A DNA stretch of 64,000 bases from Pirellulaceae bacterium. Its GTDB lineage: Bacteria; Planctomycetota; Planctomycetia; Pirellulales; Pirellulaceae. The stretch spans positions 1 to 64,000 of the forward strand of contig JADHUC010000006.1 in assembly GCA_016784735.1 (NCBI GenBank). Reading direction: 5' to 3'. Below are positions 44,161-51,957 of the stretch, one piece after another. The translations under genes were made by a program, and so were the position numbers. The notes under the pieces were generated by a model, which saw nothing but the letters and a program-made list of their open reading frames with translations, made no database searches and was not told where the DNA came from. Numbering within the stretch: position 1 is the stretch's first letter; every line of letters starts with the position of its first letter.

Positions 44161-46527
44161 TCACTCGAAGCGCACGTTGCATTCGTCCCCCACGGTGAGT
44201 CGGATGTTCACGCATCCTTCGTTGTCGAGTTGAAGGGGGATCGCGTTGCCGCCACAAGTGATTCCCGCAATTCGGTGAGCTTCTGGCGGACGCAGTTTGT
44301 GGCGGCCATCGACAATTGCCTTCAAGGTCGCATTGACGGCGTGACCGTCTTTCCAGGCGATATCCACCTCCAAACCGCCGCGGGCGCGGAGGCCTTTGAC
44401 GCTGCCCGTGCGCCAGGTTTCTCTAGGCCATGCAGGCAAGATCGCGATTTCACCGGCGTGGCTTTGCAGAAGCATCTCCGCGATGCCGGCCGTTCCGCCA
44501 AAGTTCCCGTCGATCTGGAAAGGCGGGTGGGCGTCGAACATGTTTGGATAGGTGCGTCCGGGCGTCAGAAGATTCGACAGCAGCCGGTAAGCTCGCTCGC
44601 CTTCCTCGAAGCGGGCCCAGAAATTGATCTTCCATGCCAAGCTCCAACCCGTGCCACCATCACCCCGGAATTCCAGCGACTTGCGGGCGGCCGCACACAG
44701 CTCTGGCGTGCCCCGCGGTGTTATCTCCGACCCGGGGTGGACGCCCCACAGGTGCGAGACGTGCCGATGGTGGTTGTTGGGATTGTCCTTGTCTTCCAGC
44801 CACTCTTGCAGTTGCCCGTGCTGGCCGATCTGATTTGGGGCGATGCGAGGAATTAACCCGGCAAGCTCCTTCCGAAAGTCCTCGTCGACGCCCAATGCTT
44901 CGGCAGCTTCGATGCACGAGCGGAACAGGTAACGGATGATTTGGTGGTCCATGGTCGGGCCGGCCACCAGGCCGCCGATTTCCGGCGAATTCGAAGGCGA
45001 GCTGACCAGATGGCCGGTCCGCGGATCCTCGACCAGGAAATCAGCGAAGAACTGCGCGGCGCCCTTCATCACGGGGTAGGCTCGCTGGGCGAGAAAACCC
45101 TTGTCCCCGGTGAAGCGATAACGCTCCCAAAGATGCTGGCACAGCCACGCCCCGCCCGTGGGCCAGATTCCGTGGTTCGAGGCGTTGATGGGTGCGGTTC
45201 CTCGCCAGACGTCTGTGTTGTGATGAAGAACCCAGCCGGGGCATCCGTAATGGGCTTGCGCCGTCTTGCCGCCGGATTCCACCAAATCATCCAGCATGTC
45301 GAACAGCGGTTCGTGGCATTCCGATAAAGCGGTCAACTCGGCCAGCCAGTAGTTCATTTCGGTGTTGATGTTCGTCGTCCACTTGCATTCCCATGGAGGA
45401 TTCAGGTGCTCGTTCCAAATACCCTGGAGGTTCGCCGGCTGGCTGCCCGGCCGGCTACTGGAAATCAGCAGGTAACGACCGTACTGGAAATACAACGCAG
45501 CCAGTTGTGGATCGCTCTGGTTTGTGAACTCGCCAATTCGCTGGTCGGTGGGCTGTCCGACGGCATCGGTCGTCCCCAGGTCAAGCGAGACTCGTCGAAA
45601 CAGGCTGCGATAGTCGGCCAAGTGAGCGTCGCGCAGCTCGCGATATGATTTAGCGGCGACCGATTCGATGGTGTTGCCAGTCAATTCAGCAGGATTCCCG
45701 CCAACGTCCTTGTAGCTTCGATAGCTGCTTGCTGCCACGAGCATCAAGGTGGCAGCGTCGGCACCGCTTACCTCGATGCGTCCGTCCTTCGCCTCGACCT
45801 TTCCGCCTTCGCGTTTGACAAGCAGCCGCGCCGCATACTTCAAGACACTGGGAAGCGTCAGACCAGTGCGTTTCTGCTCGTAATCCTTGAGCCCGCCGCA
45901 CATGAGCAACTGGCTTGGCGCAACAACTGCAACCTCTGGGTCGGGATGGGGGCTGGAGAGTTTTGCCGCGAATGTAATCTTGCCCGGTTGATCGCACGTG
46001 AAGCGTACGACGATGGCCTGATCGGGATAGCTGGCAAACACCTCTCGCGTGAACGTGGCGCCGCCGGTCTGATAGCTGATCGTGATCGTGGCCGCGTCAA
46101 GATCCAATTGTCGCCGATAGTCGGTGACGGTCGTGTGAGGAAACTCGATTTCGAGATCCCCGCAAGGCTGATAGGCCATTTGCCGAAGCGGCACGCTCAT
46201 GAAGTGCTCCATGGCCAGCCTCTCGGCTTCTCGTTGCTTTCCCTCGAACAGCAGTTTGCGAATCGTCGGCAGATGATCCTTGGCGCCGGTGTGCGAGTAA
46301 TCGCGCGGTGCGCCGGTCCACAAGGTGTCGTCGTTGAACTGCAATCGCTCGACGTCGACGCCGCCGAACACCATGGCTCCCAACCGGCCATTTCCCACGG
46401 GCAACGCCTCGGTCCACTTCTCGGCCGGTTTCGGGTACCAGAGTTGTAGCGGACCTACATCGGCGCTGGCTGCTGTGCCGACCAGCACGATTGTTGTCGC
46501 GAAGACGATACGAAGGTTCTTAAGCAT
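44161..46527 (-). CDS. Secreted GH95 alpha-L-fucosidase
   Basis: A 788-residue glycoside hydrolase family 95 enzyme with a signal segment (NLRIVFATTIVLVGTAASA). The N-terminal beta domain begins LWYPKPAEKWTEALPVGNG. The (alpha/alpha)6 catalytic part carries INTEMNYWLAE (the Asn-rich active-site segment of family 95), SPSNSPE (with the general acid Glu) and FQIDGNFGG near the C-terminus (with the proposed Asp). Family members release L-fucose (some L-galactose) from host or algal glycans, so a role in using sulfated or fucosylated polysaccharide is likely. The ATG at 46527 follows AGGAGAAG. It is alone, without a neighbouring sulfatase or transporter. Confidence 0.92.
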   Translation of the reverse strand: MLKNLRIVFATTIVLVGTAASADVGPLQLWYPKPAEKWTEALPVGNGRLGAMVFGGVDVERLQFNDDTLWTGAPRDYSHTGAKDHLPTIRKLLFEGKQREAERLAMEHFMSVPLRQMAYQPCGDLEIEFPHTTVTDYRRQLDLDAATITISYQTGGATFTREVFASYPDQAIVVRFTCDQPGKITFAAKLSSPHPDPEVAVVAPSQLLMCGGLKDYEQKRTGLTLPSVLKYAARLLVKREGGKVEAKDGRIEVSGADAATLMLVAASSYRSYKDVGGNPAELTGNTIESVAAKSYRELRDAHLADYRSLFRRVSLDLGTTDAVGQPTDQRIGEFTNQSDPQLAALYFQYGRYLLISSSRPGSQPANLQGIWNEHLNPPWECKWTTNINTEMNYWLAELTALSECHEPLFDMLDDLVESGGKTAQAHYGCPGWVLHHNTDVWRGTAPINASNHGIWPTGGAWLCQHLWERYRFTGDKGFLAQRAYPVMKGAAQFFADFLVEDPRTGHLVSSPSNSPEIGGLVAGPTMDHQIIRYLFRSCIEAAEALGVDEDFRKELAGLIPRIAPNQIGQHGQLQEWLEDKDNPNNHHRHVSHLWGVHPGSEITPRGTPELCAAARKSLEFRGDGGTGWSLAWKINFWARFEEGERAYRLLSNLLTPGRTYPNMFDAHPPFQIDGNFGGTAGIAEMLLQSHAGEIAILPAWPRETWRTGSVKGLRARGGLEVDIAWKDGHAVNATLKAIVDGRHKLRPPEAHRIAGITCGGNAIPLQLDNEGCVNIRLTVGDECNVRFE

Positions 46528-46857
46528 GCTGCTTCTCCTGCATCTCAGAAACACGGACGACATCCAATGCAGCCTGCCGTTGTTCACGCCGTTACGACCG
46601 GCCTCCCGGCAGCCTGCGTTCGCCTGCTGGATCAACCAGTGTAGCGGAGAAGTGTACGGTTATCGACCAGCGTACCGTCCGAATAAACCGGCTCGACCTG
46701 AGGCAAACAGAAACTTCGGGTCGGGCAATGACAGCGTTGCCATGCGATGCGAGGTCCCGCCCGGCAGGCGGGACCTACTGGACAAGCCGAGCCGTGAGCG
46801 GGTAAAACCTCCTCGTCCGACCGTCGTGCAATCTGACCTCTCTGGAAGGAGTCCATC
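46528..46857. other. Divergent intergenic region between GH95 and LOG genes
   Basis: 330 bases between divergent genes, without a supported protein gene. It holds a GGTCCCGCC-type palindrome (46752-46776) and, at its end, GGAAGG ahead of the GTG start of the LOG gene. I could not identify a good sigma-70 promoter in it. Confidence 0.45.
46752..46776. repeat. GGTCCCGCC palindrome
   Basis: AGGTCCCGCC (46752-46761) and GGCGGGACCT (46767-46776) are perfect complements around CGGCA. It is a stable REP-like hairpin in a divergent intergenic region, one of several palindrome families in this window. Confidence 0.65.
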
Positions 46858-47709
46858 GTGAATTCATCGCTTCAAGAGCGTCTGGAAGCCATCCTTGCTT
46901 CTCCGAGCTATTGCTTGGCAGAGGAAGACACGGAATTGCTGCAACGCGACGAGCTGCGTCCGGCTCGCGTGCAATTGGAGTTACTCAAGTGTGAACTGGG
47001 GCTCAAACGCCAACATATCAATTCGACCATCGTCGTATTCGGGGGAACGCAGGTCATCGAGCGCGACGATGCGCTCCAGCGACTGGAGGCAGCAGAGGCC
47101 GCGCTGGCCGAAAGCCCGGACGATCCCCAACGTCAGCGGGCCGTGGCCCGCGCCGAGCGGATCGTAGCCAAGAGCCGTTACTACGACGCAGCTCGCGAAC
47201 TCTGCGAATTGGTTTCCGCCACCTGCCAGAAGGAAAATCCGTGCGATTATGTGGTCGTCACCGGCGGCGGGCCGGGAATCATGGAAGCGGCCAACCGCGG
47301 GGCATTCGACGCGGGCGCGAAGTCGATTGGCCTGAATATCACGCTGCCCCGCGAGCAGGTTCCGAACCCCTACATCACACCCGACCTGTGTTTTCAGTTC
47401 CACTATTTTGCCTTGCGCAAAATGCACTTCCTGATGCGTGCCAAGGGGCTGGTCGTGTTCCCCGGTGGCTTTGGCACGTTGGACGAGTTGTTCGACGCAC
47501 TAACGTTGCGGCAAACGCAGCGCATGCAACAGATTCCGATCATCCTGTTCGGCAAGGAATACTGGGAACGCGTTGTTGATATCCAATTCCTAGCGGACGA
47601 AGGCGTCGTCGCCGACGATGACCTGGACCTGATCGACTACGCCGAGACGCCGCAAGAAGCGTGGGACATTATTTCTCAGTTCCACGACTACCCGGCACTC
47701 GAATTCTGA
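46858..47709 (+). CDS. LOG-family Rossmann protein (lysine decarboxylase-like/cytokinin-activating family)
   Basis: A 283-residue protein. The LOG signature PGGFGTLDELFDALT (about residue 200) and the phosphate loop GGGPGIMEAANRG (about 139) are present, as is the catalytic-type segment FHYFALRKMHFLMRAKG. The family's best known members hydrolyse nucleoside 5'-monophosphates to release a base (LOG, TIGR00730 type), but many bacterial members have unknown substrates. An N-terminal extension of about 130 helical residues precedes the core. Start GTG 46858 after GGAAGG. It is not obviously linked to its neighbours. Confidence 0.85.
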   Translation: MNSSLQERLEAILASPSYCLAEEDTELLQRDELRPARVQLELLKCELGLKRQHINSTIVVFGGTQVIERDDALQRLEAAEAALAESPDDPQRQRAVARAERIVAKSRYYDAARELCELVSATCQKENPCDYVVVTGGGPGIMEAANRGAFDAGAKSIGLNITLPREQVPNPYITPDLCFQFHYFALRKMHFLMRAKGLVVFPGGFGTLDELFDALTLRQTQRMQQIPIILFGKEYWERVVDIQFLADEGVVADDDLDLIDYAETPQEAWDIISQFHDYPALEF

Positions 47710-47810
47710 GAAAGGCCTCCGATCCGGAGTATGATTAACAAAGAGACAGCGTTTGGTCCATGTGCCAGTTGTTAATACGACGAAGCCCTTCCGGTTGCAC
47801 AGGCAACCGC

Positions 47811-47839
47811 TTGTGATGGAATTGGGGCTCGCCTACACT
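47811..47839 (+). promoter_or_regulatory. Probable promoter for the modABC operon
   Basis: TTGTGA (47811-47816), a 17-base spacer and TACACT (47834-47839). It lies 55 bases before the likely modA ATG at 47894 and argues against the longer reading frame that starts at 47753. Confidence 0.5.
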
Positions 47840-47893
47840 AAGATGTTTCGCCCACACCACTTACCGCACGAGTACAGAGCGTTTCGCAATCCA

Positions 47894-49513
47894 ATGAACA
47901 GATCCGTTGGTCGCTCCGGTCGCATCAACACATTGTGGGCCTTGCTGTTGGGTGCCGGGGCAGCGATCACCATTTTGGTGACCCTGCTGAACGTCGGTGG
48001 TCCCGGCCGTGGAGATGATACGAACAAACTGACCCTGTACTGTGCAGCCGGCGTCCGCTCTGCGATGGACGAGATCGCTGAGCGATACAAGGAGGAGTGC
48101 GGCGTTACTGTGGAGATCCAGTACGGCGGCTCCGGCACGCTTCTGCACAACAAGATCGAAATCAATAAGTTCGACACGGCGGACCTCTTTCTGGCAGCGG
48201 ACGATTCCTACACGACCGAGGCCGTCGAGAAAGGACTCGCCGCCGAAACGCTGCCGATTGCTCACATGCGTCCGGTCATCGCGGTTCGCAAGGACAGTTC
48301 GAAGAAGATTGAGTCGATCGAGGATCTGCTGGACGACGACGTCGCTGTAGCCGTCGCTAACCCCGATCAAGCGGCGATCGGCGAGGCAACACAAGAACGA
48401 CTCAGTCAGGTCGCAGCGGGCGACACGACGCTCTGGCAGAAGCTGGAACAGCACGTTACTCGACGCGGCGTCTTTAAGCCGACCGTGGCCGATGTAGCCG
48501 CGGACGTAAAGCTGGGCTCCGTCGATGCCGGCATCGTTTGGGATTCGACCGTGGCGATGCCCAAATTCCGCGACGAGTTGAAGGCAGTACGCGTTCCGGA
48601 GTTGGACGGCGATCCCGGTCTGGTTACCGTTTGCGTACTGAATTCATCCCGGCATCCTACCGCGGCATTGAAATTCGCTCGGTACATGAGTGCTCGCGAC
48701 CGCGGATTGCCCGTGTTCGAAGAGTACGGGCTTAGGCCTGTCGAAGGCGATGTGTGGGCGGAGCAGCCGGAGATCACTTTCTTTTGTGGTGCCGTGAACC
48801 GCCGAGCCGTGGAACAGATCATCGAGGAGTTCCAGCAGCGGGAAGGTGTGTTTGTCGATACCAGGTACGACGGCTGTGGAAGCCTCACGGGCACGATGGG
48901 GATGATCGATGACCAAAGCACGGATCTGGGATTTCCGGACGTCTACATGGCCTGCGATGTTTACTTTCTGGAGAACGTCAAACAATGGTTCCAGGAAGCA
49001 GCCAACGTATCGGACACCGAAATTGTCATCGCAGTCCCCAAGGGCGACACGAAGGTCAAGCAATTGAGAGATCTGGTCAAACCGGGAATCCGCGTTTCCA
49101 TAGGCGAACCGGATCAGTGTACGATCGGTGCGCTGACGCGACGGCTGCTGGTCAAAGAGGGGCTCTACGATCAGCTCAAAGAGAAACAGACGCAGGAAGA
49201 TGAAGTCGTCGTCGAGAAGCCATCGTCAGCGATGCTCATTACGGACGTGGTCGGCGGTCACGTCGACGCGGCGTTGGCGTACATAACCGACGTTTTGGCG
49301 AATCGCGACAGCGTGGATATTGTGCGGATCGACTCGCCGCTGAACAAAGCGATTCAGCCGTTCAGCATCGCCAAAACAAGCGATCACAAATACCTCACCC
49401 GCCGTTTGTTCCGAAAAATCGCGAGTTCTCCGGAAGCCTTCGAAGATGCTGGGTTTCATTTCCGGCTGGACGAGGATCCCGCCGCAAATAAGTCGGAGGC
49501 TCCCGGCCCGTGA
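47894..49513 (+). CDS. modA: Tandem molybdate-binding protein ModA
   Basis: A 539-residue protein with an N-terminal transmembrane or signal segment (residues about 13-33: ALLLGAGAAITILVTLL). Two ModA-type substrate-binding domains follow. The first (45-300) has LTLYCAAGVRSAMDEI, YGGSGTLL and VWDSTVA; the second (310-515) has TFFCGAVNRRAVEQIIEEF, the YDGCGSLTG loop and DAALAYITDV. Each binds an oxyanion (molybdate or tungstate). Two binding domains in one chain are unusual for ModA. I find no lipobox. The GTG of modB overlaps its stop by four bases. Start at 47894 is supported by the promoter and the topology. Confidence 0.9.
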   Translation: MNRSVGRSGRINTLWALLLGAGAAITILVTLLNVGGPGRGDDTNKLTLYCAAGVRSAMDEIAERYKEECGVTVEIQYGGSGTLLHNKIEINKFDTADLFLAADDSYTTEAVEKGLAAETLPIAHMRPVIAVRKDSSKKIESIEDLLDDDVAVAVANPDQAAIGEATQERLSQVAAGDTTLWQKLEQHVTRRGVFKPTVADVAADVKLGSVDAGIVWDSTVAMPKFRDELKAVRVPELDGDPGLVTVCVLNSSRHPTAALKFARYMSARDRGLPVFEEYGLRPVEGDVWAEQPEITFFCGAVNRRAVEQIIEEFQQREGVFVDTRYDGCGSLTGTMGMIDDQSTDLGFPDVYMACDVYFLENVKQWFQEAANVSDTEIVIAVPKGDTKVKQLRDLVKPGIRVSIGEPDQCTIGALTRRLLVKEGLYDQLKEKQTQEDEVVVEKPSSAMLITDVVGGHVDAALAYITDVLANRDSVDIVRIDSPLNKAIQPFSIAKTSDHKYLTRRLFRKIASSPEAFEDAGFHFRLDEDPAANKSEAPGP

Positions 49514-50412
49514 CGCAGCAATCTGCAACGCAGACACAAGGCGAGCTAGGTAAGCCTCGCACGCCGAAACTGATCGCCGCGTCGGACACACTGTTCTATG
49601 CGGCGATGGCGACTATCGGCGCGGCCTACGTGCTGCTGATTGTGGCCATGCTACTGGCCGATGGTGCCTACATGGTCGGCCAGACTCTGAAGGCGACTGC
49701 CGATTCGCCGCACGGCTGGTTGGCGATGGTAGTCGACAATCCCATAGTCGTTGCCTTGGCCGATCGGAAGATCCAGTATTCGATCTGGCTCAGCATGATT
49801 TCGTGCACGCTATCGGCGATTCTCTCGGTCCTTGTGGCGGTCCCGTTGGGTTACCTGATGTCGCGTCATCGGTTCTTTGGCCAAAGACTGCTAGACGCAA
49901 TCGTGGACATCCCCATCGTGCTTCCGCCCCTAGTGGTGGGTTTGAGCCTATTGATCCTATTTCAGTTTCCCCCGCTTAGCTCCATCGCCCGAAGCGTGGT
50001 TTACCAAGTTCCTGCTGTGATCCTGGCTCAGTTCTCGGTGGCTTGCGCCTTTGCCGTTAGGACCATGAAGCACACATTTGATCACATCAATCCGCGATAC
50101 GAGCAAGTCGCGTTGTCGTTGGGGTGCAGCCGGGCGGAGGCGTTCGGCTGGGTTGTGCTGCCGGAGGCAGGGCGTGGTATGACTACGGCCTTTACGCTGG
50201 CTTGGGCCCGATCGTTGGGGGAGTTCGGGCCATTGTTGATTTTTGCCGGAGCTACCCGGATGAAGACCGAAGTCCTTTCGGTCTCCGTGTTCCTGGAAAT
50301 GAACATAGGTAACCTCGAAGCCGCCGTGGCGGTATCACTGGTCATGGTGGCCGCGGCGGTCGTTGTGTTGATACTGGCTCGCCTGTACGGCTCGCGTGAA
50401 ATCGGGTTTTGA
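49510..50412 (+). CDS. modB: Molybdate ABC transporter permease ModB
   Basis: A 300-residue permease with about six membrane helices. The coupling-helix segment LGCSRAEAFGWVVLPEAG (about residue 210) and the downstream LAWARSLGEFGPLLIFAG are typical of ModB/TupB-type permeases. The N-terminus is longer than usual, with a first membrane segment about residues 27-52. The GTG start overlaps modA, so the subunits are produced together. It forms the channel for the two ModA domains. Confidence 0.92.
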   Translation: MTQQSATQTQGELGKPRTPKLIAASDTLFYAAMATIGAAYVLLIVAMLLADGAYMVGQTLKATADSPHGWLAMVVDNPIVVALADRKIQYSIWLSMISCTLSAILSVLVAVPLGYLMSRHRFFGQRLLDAIVDIPIVLPPLVVGLSLLILFQFPPLSSIARSVVYQVPAVILAQFSVACAFAVRTMKHTFDHINPRYEQVALSLGCSRAEAFGWVVLPEAGRGMTTAFTLAWARSLGEFGPLLIFAGATRMKTEVLSVSVFLEMNIGNLEAAVAVSLVMVAAAVVVLILARLYGSREIGF

Positions 50413-50438
50413 GCGGAAGCCAAGGAGGAGTGACAGAC

Positions 50439-51104
50439 GTGATTGCCGTTGATGGCATATCCTTGCGAGCTGGCGATTTTCGACTCGACGATGTCTCTCT
50501 GCGCGTGCCCACCGGCGGTTACGGCGTGCTGATGGGGAAGACAGGTTCGGGGAAAACGACAATCCTGGAATCGATCATTGGATTACGTTCCGTGGCGAAG
50601 GGCAAGATCTGGCTTTGCGACCGCGACGTGACGAACCTGAAGCCGGCTGTTCGAGGCGTGGGGTTCGTTCCCCAGGATGGAGCCCTGTTTTCCAAAATGA
50701 CGGTCGAACAACAGATGGCTCTGGCGCTGGTCGTGCGCCGGGTGCCACGAGACGAGGTGCGCCGGCGAGTGGAGGAGCTGGCCGAGTTGCTGCAGATTCC
50801 TGATCTGCTTCCACGCAAGCCGCATGGGCTTAGTGGCGGCGAGCGACAGCGTGTGGCGCTCGGGCGCGCCCTGTCGTTTCGGCCTCGTGTGTTGTGCCTG
50901 GACGAGCCGTTGAGTGCCCTGGACGAGGAGACTCGGCATCAGATGTGCGATCTCCTGGACGATATCCGAAAGAGGACCGGCGTTACTACGCTGCATATCA
51001 CGCATAATGTGCATGAGGCGGAGACGCTGGCTGATTGCCTGTTTCGGCTTGAAGGTGGGAGAATTGAGATGGTGACCACGGATGGCACCCAGGACCACGG
51101 ATGA
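50439..51104 (+). CDS. modC: Molybdate ABC transporter ATPase ModC
   Basis: A 221-residue ATPase: Walker A MGKTGSGKTT, Q-loop FVPQDGALFSKM, signature LSGGERQRVALG, Walker B VLCLDEPLSALDEE and switch His in ITHNVHEAE. It ends soon after, without the C-terminal molybdate-sensing Mop/TOBE domain that full ModC proteins carry. Start GTG 50439, ten bases after AAGGAGG; an upstream TTG at 50409 overlaps modB and is less likely. Energises molybdate uptake. Confidence 0.88.
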   Translation: MIAVDGISLRAGDFRLDDVSLRVPTGGYGVLMGKTGSGKTTILESIIGLRSVAKGKIWLCDRDVTNLKPAVRGVGFVPQDGALFSKMTVEQQMALALVVRRVPRDEVRRRVEELAELLQIPDLLPRKPHGLSGGERQRVALGRALSFRPRVLCLDEPLSALDEETRHQMCDLLDDIRKRTGVTTLHITHNVHEAETLADCLFRLEGGRIEMVTTDGTQDHG

Positions 51105-51112
51105 AGATGAAA

Positions 51113-51949
51113 TCAATGCTTGGGAGTGTGGCGGAGGCTGGCGATTTGGATCTTTGTGCGCCCGAAATCTACGGCGACTCCCCAGGGTAGATCTAGGGCC
51201 TGCATGTAGGATTTTCCTCGGTTGATGTTGAAGCTGTTTGTGTCAAACAGAACGGTGTAGACGAGGACGATTCGACGTTCGATCAGAAGGCAGTCCAGCG
51301 GCGATTCGTCTACCACGATCCCGCGGAAGACGGCTTTTGCCGAAGGCGACGATACGAACGATAGGCCGCGGTGTGCGAGTTCCTGGAGTAACAGTTTCTT
51401 TGTCACTTCGCGGCTGTAACCTGTGCCGTGGGCTTCAAACAGAGTCCTCACGGTGTCGCGAATCGCCAGCCCTGTCTCGCGGTCTGGGCCCTTGATGTGA
51501 TCCGACCAGTATTGCCAGTCCTCCACGCACTCGTAATTCGGAGGATCGTACACAATGCGTTCGACAGTGACCCGATCCAGCCCCATGTTCACCAGGAGCC
51601 CTAACCGATCGTTCCGGCATTTCAGATAGTCGAAAAGCTGAGCCAACTCGGACGGATTCAGGCTTCGGGGTACTGCCTTCAACTCAACAGTGATCGAATC
51701 CCAGGCGACCAGATCGGGATAGAGAGCGTGAACGACTTCGCCATGCAGCATAATCGGATGAGGAGGCTTGTACCGAAAGGGAATCCCGCGTTCTCGCAGC
51801 CAGATTTCACACGCCCGGTGATACCCCTGCTCCTGTCGCCCCAGCCCCACTCCGTTCTGAACATCGAAAAAGCACCGCCGGAGAAGCCCCGATTTATCTT
51901 CGTAAATCAATCCCATCTCCACCTCTTCATCCGAGGTCTTGGGTGCCAT
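51113..51949 (-). CDS. Double GxxExxY-type PD-(D/E)XK-like protein
   Basis: A 278-residue protein. The N-terminal half is a GxxExxY-family domain: GLIYEDKSGLLRRCFF, LYPDLVAWDSITVELKAVP (the E-x-K core) and LGLLVNMGLDRV. The C-terminal half (about 160-278) repeats the layout: HGTGYSREVTKKLLLQELAH, RIVLVYTVLFDT at the matching strand, and PWGVAVDFGRTKIQIASLRH. In this second copy the E-x-K is replaced by VYTV, so it seems to have lost the nuclease-like core. GxxExxY proteins are common but functionally unknown. The ATG at 51949 is just after the mutS stop; ATG 51916, after GAGGTGGAG, is an alternative. Confidence 0.75.
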   Translation of the reverse strand: MAPKTSDEEVEMGLIYEDKSGLLRRCFFDVQNGVGLGRQEQGYHRACEIWLRERGIPFRYKPPHPIMLHGEVVHALYPDLVAWDSITVELKAVPRSLNPSELAQLFDYLKCRNDRLGLLVNMGLDRVTVERIVYDPPNYECVEDWQYWSDHIKGPDRETGLAIRDTVRTLFEAHGTGYSREVTKKLLLQELAHRGLSFVSSPSAKAVFRGIVVDESPLDCLLIERRIVLVYTVLFDTNSFNINRGKSYMQALDLPWGVAVDFGRTKIQIASLRHTPKH

Positions 51950-51957
51950 CCGTGGTC

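Noticed and set aside
47753-47893. N-terminal extension of ModA
   Set aside because: A promoter-like TTGTGA-17-TACACT lies within it and the signal segment starts only after 47894.
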